From Arthrobacter mangrovi (GTDB taxonomy: Bacteria > Actinomycetota > Actinomycetes > Actinomycetales > Micrococcaceae), in the NCBI RefSeq assembly GCF_026011795.1, contig NZ_BRVS01000018.1, forward strand, positions 118,965-182,964: a DNA stretch of 64,000 bases, in the 5' to 3' direction. Below are positions 1 to 8,577 of the stretch, in pieces. The notes beneath the pieces are model-generated. The model saw only the letters and a list, made by a program, of their open reading frames with translations, was not told the origin of the DNA and made no database searches. Positions within the stretch are counted from its first letter, which is position 1, and each line of letters begins with the position of its first letter. A program made the position numbers and the translations under genes.

Positions 1-745
1 GGACGGGCTCCTCGAACTCAACGTCCGCAACCTGCGCGATTTCACGACGGACCGCCACCGGACGGTGGATGACACCCCGTACGGCGGCGGGGCCGGCATG
101 GTGATGAAGCCCGAGCCCTGGGCGCTGGCGCTCGAAGCGGTGCTGGCGTCTGCTGGTGCGGGGGCCCCTTCCGGTGGTCCCGGGCCCGGCTCGGACAGCG
201 CGATTGAAGACCGCCGCCCCGTGCTGATCGTTCCTTCGCCTGCAGGCGAGGTCTTTACGCAGTCGATCGCCCACGAGCTTGCGGCGGAGCAGCACCTGGT
301 GTTCGCCTGCGGCCGCTACGAAGGGATCGACGAGCGCGTCCTGGAGTGGGCGGCAGGCTCCTTCCGGGTCAGGCCGATGAGCCTAGGCGACTACGTGCTC
401 AACGGCGGCGAGGTGGCCGTCCTAGCGATGGTCGAGGCGATCGGCCGGCTGGTTCCGGGTGTCGTCGGAAATCCCGAGTCCCTGGTCGAAGAGTCCCACT
501 CCGACGGCCTGCTCGAGTACCCCGTCTACACCAAGCCTTCGGTGTGGCGCGGCCGGGCCGTACCCGAGGTGCTGCTGAGCGGCAACCACGCCAGGATCGC
601 GCGCTTCCGCCGCGATGAGCAGCTGCGCCGCACGGCCCTGCGCCGGCCGGACCTGGCCGGCGCCCTGGCGCCGGAGCAGCTGACCGCGTCGGACCAGTCC
701 ATCCTGGCCGAAGCAGCAGGCCCGCAGGAGCTGCAGGAACAGTAG
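1..745 (+). CDS. trmD: tRNA (guanine-37-N1)-methyltransferase TrmD (5' end outside window)
   Basis: Methylates N1 of G37 in tRNAs that have G at position 36, using SAM; the modification prevents +1 frameshifting. The reading frame is open from base 2, and the residues before the first internal GTG (ending [13 protein letters not shown]) already match the family, so the gene enters from the left and the internal GTG is not the start. Visible motifs are [18 protein letters not shown], the trefoil-knot SAM signature [22 protein letters not shown] and [16 protein letters not shown] short Gly/Ala/Pro-rich insert (about bases 149-200) precedes the strand leading to the SAM site. The position equivalent to catalytic Asp169 of the gamma-proteobacterial enzymes is Glu here (bases 491-493). 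It lies upstream of rplS, as usual in bacteria. Confidence 0.97.
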   Translation, partial: DGLLELNVRNLRDFTTDRHRTVDDTPYGGGAGMVMKPEPWALALEAVLASAGAGAPSGGPGPGSDSAIEDRRPVLIVPSPAGEVFTQSIAHELAAEQHLVFACGRYEGIDERVLEWAAGSFRVRPMSLGDYVLNGGEVAVLAMVEAIGRLVPGVVGNPESLVEESHSDGLLEYPVYTKPSVWRGRAVPEVLLSGNHARIARFRRDEQLRRTALRRPDLAGALAPEQLTASDQSILAEAAGPQELQEQ

Positions 746-967
746 CCCGAATTGGCGGCCCCGGCCTGCTCTGTGGCAGAATAGTTCATTGTGTTTGCTG
801 GGCTTGCGCCTGCCACAGGGGGCGTACATGCCAACAGCCAGACACGCCGGCGGCCGAATCCCGGACCCGCCGGTCCATTGATTTTCGGTGTCGGAAGAAG
901 CGGCGTTGCCGGCTTCCGCGCCGTGACCAACGTGAATGACCTGTGGCGTTCACCAGGAGTGACAAGC

Positions 968-1327
968 ATGCACATCCTCGACTCCGTCGACGCAGCCTCG
1001 CTGCGCAGCGACATCCCCGAGTTCCGCGCCGGTGACACCGTCAAGGTCCACGTGAACATCGTTGAAGGCAAGAACGCGCGTATCCAGGTATTCCAGGGCT
1101 TTGTCATGGGCCGCCAGGGCGACGGCGTTCGCGAGACCTTCACCGTTCGCAAGGTTTCCTTCGGCGTCGGCGTCGAGCGTACGTTCCCGGTCCACTCTCC
1201 GATCATTGACCGGATCGAAGTTTTGACCAAGGGCGACGTCCGCCGCGCCAAGCTGTACTACATGCGCGACCGCCACGGCAAGGCCGCCAAGATCAAGGAA
1301 AAGCGCGACTTCGGCTCCGCCAAGTAG
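968..1327 (+). CDS. rplS: 50S ribosomal protein L19
   Basis: Large-subunit protein at the 30S/50S interface. The 119-residue product starts [13 protein letters not shown] and carries the conserved core [33 protein letters not shown] and [11 protein letters not shown], with a lysine-rich C-terminus. The ATG was chosen because AGGAG lies 8 nt upstream (955-959) and the family begins here; upstream in-frame codons give no L19-like sequence. The 222-bp gap after trmD probably holds the rplS promoter or leader, but I cannot point to a specific element in it. Full length for the family. Confidence 0.98.
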   Translation: MHILDSVDAASLRSDIPEFRAGDTVKVHVNIVEGKNARIQVFQGFVMGRQGDGVRETFTVRKVSFGVGVERTFPVHSPIIDRIEVLTKGDVRRAKLYYMRDRHGKAAKIKEKRDFGSAK

Positions 1328-1346
1328 CACCTTCCCTGACTTCACG

Positions 1347-2054
1347 GTGCAAGACCATAAAGCTCCCCGGCTGAACGTTGGGGAGCGCTCAGAACGCCGG
1401 CCCGGGTTCCCGGGCTGGCGTTTTGTCTTCGCCGGCCTGGTGGCTGCCATCGTGCTGAGCGCGGTGGTCCGGGCAACCTTCGTCGACGTCTACTACATTC
1501 CGTCGGCGTCGATGGAACCCGCATTGACCGAAGGCGACCGCGTCCTGGTCTCCCGGACCGACTACCGCTATGGGCCGATCCGCAGGGGCGACCTGGTCGT
1601 GTTCGACGGCCGCGGCTCGTTTGCCCCGCTCCGCAGCGGGAATCCGGCCTACGTGGATGCCCTGCTGCAGATGGGCCAGTGGTTCGGGTTCGCCGGAAAC
1701 GGCACTACCTACGTGAAACGGGTCATCGGGCTGCCCGGCGACTCCGTGGAATGCTGCACTGCCGAAGGCCTGCTCGAGGTCAACGGCGAGGCCGTGGCCG
1801 AGCCCTACGTCCACCCGGGCGACGCGCCGAGCGAACTGGAGTTCTCCGTCCGCGTGCCACAGGATAGGTTGTGGTTGATGGGGGACCACAGGTCGGTGTC
1901 CGCCGATTCCCGGGGCCTGCTCGGCGCACCCGGCGGCGGCATGGTTCCGACGGATCGGGTGATCGGGAGGCCGACACACATTATCTGGCCGCTGGAGCGG
2001 TCCGGCAGGCTGGAACGAATCGCCTTGGGAACAGGGTCGGATGAAGGAAAATAG
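1347..2054 (+). CDS. lepB: Signal peptidase I (first of two tandem copies)
   Basis: Membrane-anchored serine protease that removes signal peptides from exported proteins, acting on the outer face of the membrane. One N-terminal membrane segment (about residues 26-42) is followed by box B with catalytic Ser55 (YIPSASMEP) and box D with the general-base lysine near residue 124 (YVKRVIGLPGD). Box E is GDHRSVSADSRG. At 235 residues it is a compact Gram-positive-type enzyme. The GTG start has only a weak ribosome-binding site, but no better in-frame start precedes the membrane segment. It sits 19 nt after rplS and 2 nt before a second lepB, so the run is probably one transcript. Confidence 0.95.
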   Translation: MQDHKAPRLNVGERSERRPGFPGWRFVFAGLVAAIVLSAVVRATFVDVYYIPSASMEPALTEGDRVLVSRTDYRYGPIRRGDLVVFDGRGSFAPLRSGNPAYVDALLQMGQWFGFAGNGTTYVKRVIGLPGDSVECCTAEGLLEVNGEAVAEPYVHPGDAPSELEFSVRVPQDRLWLMGDHRSVSADSRGLLGAPGGGMVPTDRVIGRPTHIIWPLERSGRLERIALGTGSDEGK

Positions 2055-2056
2055 AC

Positions 2057-2806
2057 ATGGAGCAGGCGGCAGGCAAGCGCAGGAACCCGGCTTTGGCCTG
2101 GCTGAAGGAAATCGGGATCATTGTCGTCGTCGCGCTGCTGCTGTCCTTCCTGATCAAGACGTTCCTCTTTAGGGCCTTCTACATCCCGTCGACCTCGATG
2201 GAGAACACCCTCGAAGTCAATGACCGCATTTTCGTCAATCTCCTGGTGCCCCAGCCCATCGGCCTCGAGCGGGGCGATGTTGTCGTCTTCCGCGACGACT
2301 TGGGGTGGCTGCCGGCCAATGGGGCCGGCGACGACGGCGGGAACTGGTTCCAGCAGGCGCTCACCTTTGTCGGGCTGATGCCGGACAGCTCCGAGCAGCA
2401 TCTCGTCAAGCGCGTGATCGGCATCGGCGGAGACCGTGTGGTCTGCTGCGATGCGGACGGCCGGATCACGGTGAACGGGAAGGCGCTGGACGAGCCCTAC
2501 CTGCACCCGGACTCGACGAACGAAAGCCAGCCCTTCGACGTCGTCGTTCCCGACGGTAAAATCTGGGTCATGGGAGACAACCGGAACCATTCGGCGGACT
2601 CCCGGGAACACCGCGATGAAGCCTCCGGAGGCTTCATAGCCCTCGACTCGGTGGAAGGCAAAGCCGCGGTCATCGCCTGGCCGCTGGACCGGATGGGCGT
2701 GATCGGCAACTATCCCGAGGTGTTCGACAGCGTGCCGCCGGCCGGCGGCGGTTCGGCACCGGCCAACACGCCCTCCGGACGATCGGAGCAGGAGGGCGGA
2801 GAATGA
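2057..2806 (+). CDS. lepB: Signal peptidase I (second tandem copy)
   Basis: A second type I signal peptidase, 249 residues, with one N-terminal membrane segment (about 17-35). Catalytic Ser47 lies in YIPSTSMEN and the lysine general base is near residue 118 (HLVKRVIGIGGD); box E is GDNRNHSADSREH. It resembles its upstream neighbour in motif order but clearly differs in the substrate-groove region and has a Pro/Gly-rich C-terminal tail (APANTPSG). The start lies 2 nt after the lepB upstream and its stop overlaps the rnhB start by 4 nt (ATGA), indicating translational coupling. Division of labour between the copies is not visible from sequence. Confidence 0.95.
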   Translation: MEQAAGKRRNPALAWLKEIGIIVVVALLLSFLIKTFLFRAFYIPSTSMENTLEVNDRIFVNLLVPQPIGLERGDVVVFRDDLGWLPANGAGDDGGNWFQQALTFVGLMPDSSEQHLVKRVIGIGGDRVVCCDADGRITVNGKALDEPYLHPDSTNESQPFDVVVPDGKIWVMGDNRNHSADSREHRDEASGGFIALDSVEGKAAVIAWPLDRMGVIGNYPEVFDSVPPAGGGSAPANTPSGRSEQEGGE

Positions 2807-3696
2807 CCCCCAAGAACCCGCACCTGCGGTTCGAACGCTCGCTGACGTCACAGGGGTTCCGCATGGTTGCCGGTGCCGACGAGGTCGGCCGGGGTGCACT
2901 GGCCGGGCCCGTCACCGTCGGCATGGTGCTCATTGATGCCGGCGCCGTGAAGCCGCTGAAAGGCGTCCGGGACAGCAAGCTGCTGAACCCGAGGGACCGC
3001 GAGCTGCTGGTTCCGAAAATCCGGACCTGGGCGGTCGCCTACGGAGTCGGCCATGCATCCCCGGACGAGATCGACTCGATGGGCCTGACGGCCGCGCTCC
3101 GGCTCGCCGGCACCCGCGCCTGGCAGTCGGTGCTGGAGACGTCCCGTCCCGACGTCGTAATCCTCGATGGAAACTTCAACTGGCTCTCGCCGGTCGAGCA
3201 GCCCACCCTCTTCGATGCGGGCAGCGGGACCGGATGCGATGTACCGGTACAGACCAGAATCAAGGCTGACCTCAACTGCCTCAGCGTCGCGGCGGCCAGC
3301 GTCCTGGCCAAGGTGGAGCGCGACAACCTGATGGCCGAGCTGGCGCTCACGCATCCCGAGTACGGCTGGGAAATCAACAAGGGATACGCGACGGCCGCCC
3401 ATCGGACGGCCTTGACTACGCACGGACCGTCGGGTGTCCACAGGCGCAGCTGGCGCCTGATGCCCGCGGTGCTGGACGATGCCGGCGGGCCGGATGACGA
3501 GGCCGCCGGCTCGGGGGAGGCAGGGGAGACCCCCGGCCCCGCGGCCGTGCCGGGCACCGAGGCCGCACCTACTCCCGAGGCGGACCGTGCCGAGCATCCC
3601 GCACGGGTGGCTGGCGCTCCCGCCCCGGAGGCGGGTCCCGGGGAGGTCCCGGAGCAGGCAGCGGCGGCACCCGCCCCTGCCCCGAGCCTGGCTTAG
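2803..3696 (+). CDS. rnhB: Ribonuclease HII with Ala/Pro-rich C-terminal tail
   Basis: Cleaves the RNA strand of RNA:DNA hybrids and starts removal of misincorporated ribonucleotides. The catalytic Asp26-Glu27 pair lies in AGADEVGRGALAGP; further carboxylates are in VVILDGN and RIKADLNC; the conserved SVLAKVERD and GYGWEIN-type region follows (here EYGWEINKGYAT). The catalytic domain ends near residue 220. About 75 residues of low-complexity, Pro/Ala/Glu-rich sequence follow, which RNase HII does not usually have. It overlaps the preceding lepB by 4 nt. Confidence 0.96.
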   Translation: MTPKNPHLRFERSLTSQGFRMVAGADEVGRGALAGPVTVGMVLIDAGAVKPLKGVRDSKLLNPRDRELLVPKIRTWAVAYGVGHASPDEIDSMGLTAALRLAGTRAWQSVLETSRPDVVILDGNFNWLSPVEQPTLFDAGSGTGCDVPVQTRIKADLNCLSVAAASVLAKVERDNLMAELALTHPEYGWEINKGYATAAHRTALTTHGPSGVHRRSWRLMPAVLDDAGGPDDEAAGSGEAGETPGPAAVPGTEAAPTPEADRAEHPARVAGAPAPEAGPGEVPEQAAAAPAPAPSLA

Positions 3697-3698
3697 CA

Positions 3699-3733
3699 CC
3701 ACCGGCGGCATCCCGCCCCACCGGCGGCATCCC
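3699..3733. repeat. Two-copy direct repeat after rnhB
   Basis: A 16-nt unit (CCACCGGCGGCATCCC) occurs at 3699-3714 and again at 3718-3733, a 19-nt period, in the short gap between rnhB and the next gene. It is GC-rich and may simply be slippage-derived; no function can be assigned. Confidence 0.8.
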
Positions 3734-3759
3734 CTACCGATCTGCGAGAAGATGGACTC

Positions 3760-4083
3760 ATGAGCGCTGAAGACCTTGAGAATTACGAAACGGACATGGA
3801 GCTGCAGCTCTACCGGGAATACCGCGACGTCGCGGGCCTCTTCAGCTATGTCGTGGAGACGGAGCGCCGGTTCTATTTGGCCAACCACGTCGATCTCCAA
3901 GCGCGTTCGGCCGACGGCGAGATCTATTTCGACCTGACGATGCAGGACGCCTGGGTCTGGGACATCTACCGAACGGCCCGGTTCGTCAAGAAGGTCCGCG
4001 TCCTGACATTCAAGGACGTCAACATCGAAGAACTGTCCAAGTCGGACGACCTGACCCTGCCGAAGGACGGCCTGGGCAACTAA
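3760..4083 (+). CDS. DUF2469 family protein
   Basis: A 107-residue soluble acidic protein of a family found almost only in Actinobacteria, nearly always between rnhB and the YraN gene as here. The start MSAEDLENYE and the core DMELQLYREYRDV, FSYVVETERRFYLAN and GEIYFDLTMQDAWVWD are characteristic. No catalytic motif, signal peptide or membrane segment is visible. The function is not known; the constant neighbourhood suggests a link to nucleic acid metabolism, but that is inference only. Confidence 0.93.
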   Translation: MSAEDLENYETDMELQLYREYRDVAGLFSYVVETERRFYLANHVDLQARSADGEIYFDLTMQDAWVWDIYRTARFVKKVRVLTFKDVNIEELSKSDDLTLPKDGLGN

Positions 4084-4100
4084 GGCCAGTCCTCCTCCAC

Positions 4101-4121
4101 AGCCCGCCTTGCCGGCGGGCT
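4101..4121 (+). terminator. Weak intrinsic terminator after DUF2469
   Basis: An 8-bp GC stem (AGCCCGCC at 4101-4108, GGCGGGCT at 4114-4121) with a 5-nt loop is followed by only a short T tract (TTTCC). It would separate the upstream operon from the YraN-comM-dprA group. Confidence 0.5.
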
Positions 4122-4179
4122 TTCCACATGGGCGAACGGGTTGCCGCGGTACGCCGGTCAGCGGCGCACGCTGGAACCT

Positions 4180-4536
4180 ATGAGAGCTAAAGACAAACTC
4201 GGCAGGTCCGGAGAAACGCTGGCCGCGGCCTATTTGGAGCAAGCGGGACAGCGGGTGGTGGACCGCAACTGGCGCGGCCCCGCAGGGGAGATCGACATCG
4301 TCGCCCTGGAAGGCGCCACCGTCGTCGTCGCCGAGGTCAAGACACGCAGGTCGGTGGACTACGGCCATCCGCTGGAAGCCATTACCCCGGCCAAAGTCGA
4401 GCGGTTGCAGATCCTCGCGCGGCAGTGGCTCCAGGCCCACGGTATGTCCTCCAACGGCTATCGGATTGACGCGGTCGCCGTCCTGGACGACGGCGAGCAT
4501 CCTCCGGTCATTGAGCACCTCAAGGCTGTCGGCTGA
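4180..4536 (+). CDS. YraN family protein (UPF0102, endonuclease-like fold)
   Basis: A 118-residue protein with a restriction-endonuclease-like core: LGRSGETLAAAYLEQ, then the putative metal site GEIDIVALEG followed by VVVAEVKTRRS. These are the E...D...ExK residues of the PD-(D/E)xK fold. The biological role is not firmly established; the family is often linked to DNA processing because of its genomic position next to comM and dprA. The ATG at 4180 was chosen because the conserved family N-terminus (RAKDKLGRSGE) follows directly; an upstream in-frame start would add 13 poorly conserved residues. The stop overlaps the comM start by 1 nt (TGATG). Confidence 0.9.
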   Translation: MRAKDKLGRSGETLAAAYLEQAGQRVVDRNWRGPAGEIDIVALEGATVVVAEVKTRRSVDYGHPLEAITPAKVERLQILARQWLQAHGMSSNGYRIDAVAVLDDGEHPPVIEHLKAVG

Positions 4537-6083
4537 TGGGGTTGGGCAGGTCTTTCTCGGTCGCGCTCGTCGGGCTGGCGGGGCACATTGTCGAGGTGGA
4601 GGCGGACATCGGCCAGACGCTGCCGGCGTTCGTGCTGCTGGGGCTTCCCGATGCATCCCTTACCGAGGCGAAGGAGCGCATCCGGTCGGCCGCGCGGAAT
4701 GCCGGGATGCCGCTGAGCCCCCGCAAGCTTACTGTCAACCTGATTCCGGCATCGCTGCCCAAGAAAGGCTCCGGGTTCGACCTGGCGATAATGATGGCGG
4801 CGCTCCAGGCGGCAGGGGACGTCCGTCCGAGCGGCGGCACCGTGTTCCTCGCGGAGCTGGGGCTGGACGGCAGGCTGCGGCCGGTGCGAGGCATCCTCCC
4901 GGCCGTGATGGCCGCCGTCAACGCGGGACGCCCCGACGTTGTCGTGGCCGACGGGAACCGTTCCGAGGCGGACCTGGTGCCGGGTGCGTGCGTCCGCAGC
5001 TTCTCCACGGTCGCCGAACTGCTACTGGCCTTCGGTGCTGATCCGGCGCGGGTGGTCCTGCCCCCGGAGGAAGCCGAGGCGGGCCCGGGACCCGTTGCGC
5101 CTGCCGCGGCGGCGGGACGCGCTCCCGACATGGCTGACATTGCCGGCCAGCAGGAGGCCAGGACGGCGCTCGAGGTCGCCGCCGCCGGAGGGCACCACAT
5201 CATGCTGGTCGGTCCGCCCGGCGCCGGCAAGACGATGCTGGCCGAACGGCTGCCGGGACTTCTGCCGGACCTGCCGGACGACCACGCGATGGAAGTGACG
5301 GCCGTGCATTCCCTGAGCAGTACGGCGGCGGGGCTGACCGAGCTCCTGCGCCGCCCGCCGTTCGAGAATCCGCATCATACCGCCACCGCCGTCTCAATCA
5401 TCGGCGGAGGTTCCGGTATGCCTCGTCCCGGTGCGGCTTCCCGCGCCCACCGGGGCGTGCTCTTCCTCGACGAGGCGCCCGAGTACGACCGGGCCGTACT
5501 CGACGCGCTGCGGCAGCCACTGGAGAGCGGGGAATTGGTGCTGCACCGTGCGGCGGGGACCGCCACCTATCCGGCCCGCTTCCAGCTGGTGCTGGCAGCC
5601 AACCCGTGTCCGTGCGGCCGGTCCGACGAGAAGGGTATCGACTGCACCTGTACCCCTACTCAGCGCCGCCGGTACTTCGGCAAGCTCTCCGGTCCACTGA
5701 TCGACAGGATCGACCTTCAGCTGGCACTGACGCGCCTGAAACGGAGCGACATGGCTTCCATGCAGGGCCAGGAGGGTACGGCGATGGTCGCGGCCAGGGT
5801 CGCCCGGGCGCGGCAGGCCCAGCACGACCGGCTCGGCCGGTGGGGCCATGTCCTGAACGCCGAGGTGCCCGCCGAGCTCTTCAAAGGTCCCCTGCGCCTG
5901 CCGCGCCGGATGTCGGTCGACCTCGACCGGGCCATGGACAACAACGTGCTCACAGCCCGCGGTTACAACAAAGTCCTGCGGGTCGCGTGGACCATTGCCG
6001 ATTTGGCGGGTCAAGCCGCCCCTGACCGGGACTGCGTGGGGCTGGCCTTGGCCTACCGCCAGAACGAAAGGATGGCCGCGTGA
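4536..6083 (+). CDS. comM: YifB/ComM family Mg-chelatase-like AAA+ ATPase
   Basis: AAA+ ATPase related to ComM, a helicase that promotes branch migration during natural transformation. Residues 1-170 form the N-terminal Lon-protease-like fold of the family (GLPDASLTEAKERIRSA, KLTVNLIPASLPKKGS). The ATPase domain has Walker A GPPGAGKT near 226-233 and Walker B LFLDEAPE near 310. Downstream is the cysteine cluster CPCGRSDEKGIDCTCTP, and the C-terminal Mg-chelatase domain follows (SGPLIDRIDLQ, LTARGYNKVLRVAWTIADL). At 515 residues it is full length. It overlaps both the YraN gene and dprA, giving a three-gene coupled unit. Confidence 0.95.
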   Translation: MGLGRSFSVALVGLAGHIVEVEADIGQTLPAFVLLGLPDASLTEAKERIRSAARNAGMPLSPRKLTVNLIPASLPKKGSGFDLAIMMAALQAAGDVRPSGGTVFLAELGLDGRLRPVRGILPAVMAAVNAGRPDVVVADGNRSEADLVPGACVRSFSTVAELLLAFGADPARVVLPPEEAEAGPGPVAPAAAAGRAPDMADIAGQQEARTALEVAAAGGHHIMLVGPPGAGKTMLAERLPGLLPDLPDDHAMEVTAVHSLSSTAAGLTELLRRPPFENPHHTATAVSIIGGGSGMPRPGAASRAHRGVLFLDEAPEYDRAVLDALRQPLESGELVLHRAAGTATYPARFQLVLAANPCPCGRSDEKGIDCTCTPTQRRRYFGKLSGPLIDRIDLQLALTRLKRSDMASMQGQEGTAMVAARVARARQAQHDRLGRWGHVLNAEVPAELFKGPLRLPRRMSVDLDRAMDNNVLTARGYNKVLRVAWTIADLAGQAAPDRDCVGLALAYRQNERMAA

Positions 6084-7282
6084 TGGCCGAAGCGTTGGAG
6101 GAGCGTCGGGCCCGGGCGGCGCTGGCCCGGCTCATGGAACCGTCGGACTGGGTGGGCCTGGCCCTCGTTGCGGCCCTCGGCCCGGTGGACGCCCTCCGGG
6201 TAGCCACCGGCTCGATCGGGCCCGGCCGGGAGCTGGAAGGAGAGCTGCGCCGGGTGCTCGACCGGCAGGCGGGCGGGGCGCAGCAGTCCCTGCTGGGGGA
6301 TGCCCTGCAGCGCTGGGCTCCGCGGGTGAAGGACCTGGCCCCGGAGCGGGACCTGGCCACCATGGAACGGTTGGGCGGACGGGTGGTTATTCCATCGGAC
6401 GACCTCTGGCCCCCGGCGCTGGCGGACCTGGAACTGGGGGAGCCGGTGTGCCTGTGGATGCGCGGAGACCTTGACCAGGGAGTTCCTGCCCTGAACCGAA
6501 ATGTCGCCATCGTCGGTTCCCGGGACAGCACCAACTACGGCAATTCCGTGACCGGAGACATGGCTGCCGGCCTGGTCCACCGGGGCTACTGTGTCATATC
6601 CGGAGGAGCGTACGGCATCGATGCCCAGGCCCACCGGTCCGCGCTCGCAGCAGCAGATGAGGCCGACGGTGTGACGACCATGGCCGTTATGGCGTGCGGC
6701 CTGGACCGCTACTACCCGGCGGGCAACGAGGACCTGCTGCGTTCTATCGCCGCTCGCGGAATCATCCTCGCGGAGGTACCGCCGGGCTCGGCGCCGACCA
6801 GATGGCGGTTTCTCCAGCGCAACCGGCTCATCGCGGCCTTGGCTGGTGTCACCGTCGTAGTGGAAGCACGATGGCGGTCGGGTGCCTTGAACACGGCGCA
6901 TCACGCCGCCGGACTCGGCCGTCCGGTCGGTGCCGTGCCGGGGTCCGTGTACTCGGCGAACTCGGCGGGCACACACCGGCTTTTGCGTGACGGCAGCGCC
7001 ACCTGCGTGACCGACGCGACAGAAGTAGCCGAGCTGGCCGGGCCCTTTGACGCCACCGGTGCGACGGGTCAGCAGGAAGTACTGGCCGACCATGATGGCC
7101 TCGGCGTGGAAGACCTGCTGCTGCTGGACGCCCTTCCGATCCGGCAGGGCGTCAGCATCGACAAGCTCGCTGCCGTGGCCGGGCTGCCTGCGCGGAGCGT
7201 CCTGGCCGGACTTGGCAGGCTGGAGTCGCGTTGTCTGGCACGGCAGGATGGCTCTGGTTGGCGCCGCGCGCGCAGACCCTAA
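6080..7282 (+). CDS. dprA: DNA processing protein DprA
   Basis: Single-strand DNA-binding protein that loads RecA during transformation and is also kept in non-competent species. The extended Rossmann domain is clear from about residue 140: VAIVGSRDSTNYG, CVISGGAYGIDAQAH, MACGLDRYYPAGN, LAEVPPG, RFLQRNRLIAALA and VEARWRSGALNTAHHA. A C-terminal winged-helix-like region (about 350-395) has ILAG-type helices. The start GTG at 6080 overlaps comM by 4 nt (GTGA); an ATG one codon later is an equal alternative. At 400 residues it is within the usual range. Confidence 0.95.
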   Translation: MMAEALEERRARAALARLMEPSDWVGLALVAALGPVDALRVATGSIGPGRELEGELRRVLDRQAGGAQQSLLGDALQRWAPRVKDLAPERDLATMERLGGRVVIPSDDLWPPALADLELGEPVCLWMRGDLDQGVPALNRNVAIVGSRDSTNYGNSVTGDMAAGLVHRGYCVISGGAYGIDAQAHRSALAAADEADGVTTMAVMACGLDRYYPAGNEDLLRSIAARGIILAEVPPGSAPTRWRFLQRNRLIAALAGVTVVVEARWRSGALNTAHHAAGLGRPVGAVPGSVYSANSAGTHRLLRDGSATCVTDATEVAELAGPFDATGATGQQEVLADHDGLGVEDLLLLDALPIRQGVSIDKLAAVAGLPARSVLAGLGRLESRCLARQDGSGWRRARRP

Positions 7283-7409
7283 ACACCCGTTACCGGGCCG
7301 CGGCCGTCGAGCCTTTCACGATGCGGGCCAGCCCGCCCGGGAGGGTGCTTCCGGCACGTGGTCCGCGCGCCTGCTTGAGCCGGGTGGCAGGATCCGCGAA
7401 AGTTGGAGG

Positions 7410-8375
7410 GTGATTGACCGGGACGACCCAGCGGCTGCAGCCGAAGGGGCAGAGGGCGAAGAACTGCCGGCGGAATTCGCCGCCGCCCTTGGCGCGTTTG
7501 GCCGGTACCTGCGGGCGGAACGCGCGCGGTCGGAACATACTATCCGGGCGTACCTGGGCGACGTGGCAAGCCTGCTGGGCTTCGCGGCCAAAGGCCCGGG
7601 GCAACACGTGACGGACATCGACCTGTCCGTCTTGAGGTCCTGGTTGGGGAGCATGAACACGGCGGGCATGGCCCGGGCGACGCTGGCGAGGCGGGCCGCC
7701 GCTGCCCGGACATTCATGGCCTGGGCGTTCCGGGAAGAGCTGGTTGCGGAAAACCCAGCGCAGCGGCTGAAGGCCCCCCGACGCCAGTCAGCGCTGCCGG
7801 AGGTGCTCCAGCGGCGCCAAATGGAGCAGCTTTTCGAAGCGCTGTCGGACCAGGCCGCGGAAGGCGATCCGGTGGCACTGCGTGACCGGGCCATGGTCGA
7901 GCTGCTCTATGCCACGGGTATCCGGGTCAGCGAGCTCGCCGGTCTGGATGTCGACGACGTGGACCACGACCGTCGTGCGGTCCGGGTCCTGGGCAAAGGC
8001 AATAAGGAGCGTACCGTGCCCTTCGGCGTCCCGGCCGGTACGGCCTTGGACGACTGGCTCCGGCGGGGGCGCGGGCGGCTGGCCGTCGCCGGCAGCGGCC
8101 CGGCGCTCTTCCTGGGCCGGCGCGGCGGCCGGATCGATCCGCGGCAGGTCCGATCGGTGGCCGCCCGGTTATTGGCCGCGATTGCCGACACGGCGGCCAG
8201 CGGCCCCCACGCCCTGCGGCACAGCGCTGCTACGCACCTGCTCGACGGCGGTGCGGACCTGCGCGCGGTGCAGGAGATCCTGGGGCACACCTCGCTCGCC
8301 ACTACCCAGCTGTACACCCACGTATCAGTGGAACGGCTGAACTCCAGCTACCGGCAGGCCCACCCCCGGGCCTAA
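7410..8375 (+). CDS. xerC: Tyrosine recombinase XerC
   Basis: Site-specific recombinase that resolves chromosome dimers at dif together with XerD. The N-terminal SAM-like core-binding domain covers about residues 25-115. The catalytic domain shows Arg172 (ATGIRVSEL), Lys in GKGNKERTVP, His267 and Arg270 (PHALRHSAATH), His293 (LGHTSLATT) and nucleophile Tyr302 (QLYTHV). No ATG, GTG or TTG lies between the dprA stop and GTG 7410 in this frame. GTG 7410 is therefore used although GGAGG touches it directly, leaving the start uncertain. Its position beside dprA and its length (321 residues) fit the housekeeping enzyme, not a phage integrase. Confidence 0.93.
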   Translation: MIDRDDPAAAAEGAEGEELPAEFAAALGAFGRYLRAERARSEHTIRAYLGDVASLLGFAAKGPGQHVTDIDLSVLRSWLGSMNTAGMARATLARRAAAARTFMAWAFREELVAENPAQRLKAPRRQSALPEVLQRRQMEQLFEALSDQAAEGDPVALRDRAMVELLYATGIRVSELAGLDVDDVDHDRRAVRVLGKGNKERTVPFGVPAGTALDDWLRRGRGRLAVAGSGPALFLGRRGGRIDPRQVRSVAARLLAAIADTAASGPHALRHSAATHLLDGGADLRAVQEILGHTSLATTQLYTHVSVERLNSSYRQAHPRA

Positions 8376-8577
8376 TATGCGTCCGTTTGGGAGAGTGAGT
8401 GGAGTGACAGTGGCACAATTCGGGGACATGCGGCAGAATGAGTCGGGAATCAAACGATTTGGCGAAATAGAGTTCCCGTAGCTGCTGCTATCGGGACGAA
8501 TACGGTACCGCACCAGGATTCCATCCGCGGGCTGAAGGTCGTTGGGGAAGACGTACCTACAGCAAATGGAGGATGGG

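Noticed and set aside
65..67. GTG as the start of trmD
   Set aside because: Family-conserved residues precede it in the same frame to the window edge, so the gene starts outside.
2848..4656. A 602-codon minus-strand frame opposite rnhB to comM
   Set aside because: It covers parts of four real genes and shows no conserved motif.
7410..8375. xerC as a phage or island integrase
   Set aside because: Its size, full set of catalytic residues and place next to dprA match the housekeeping recombinase, and no phage genes surround it.
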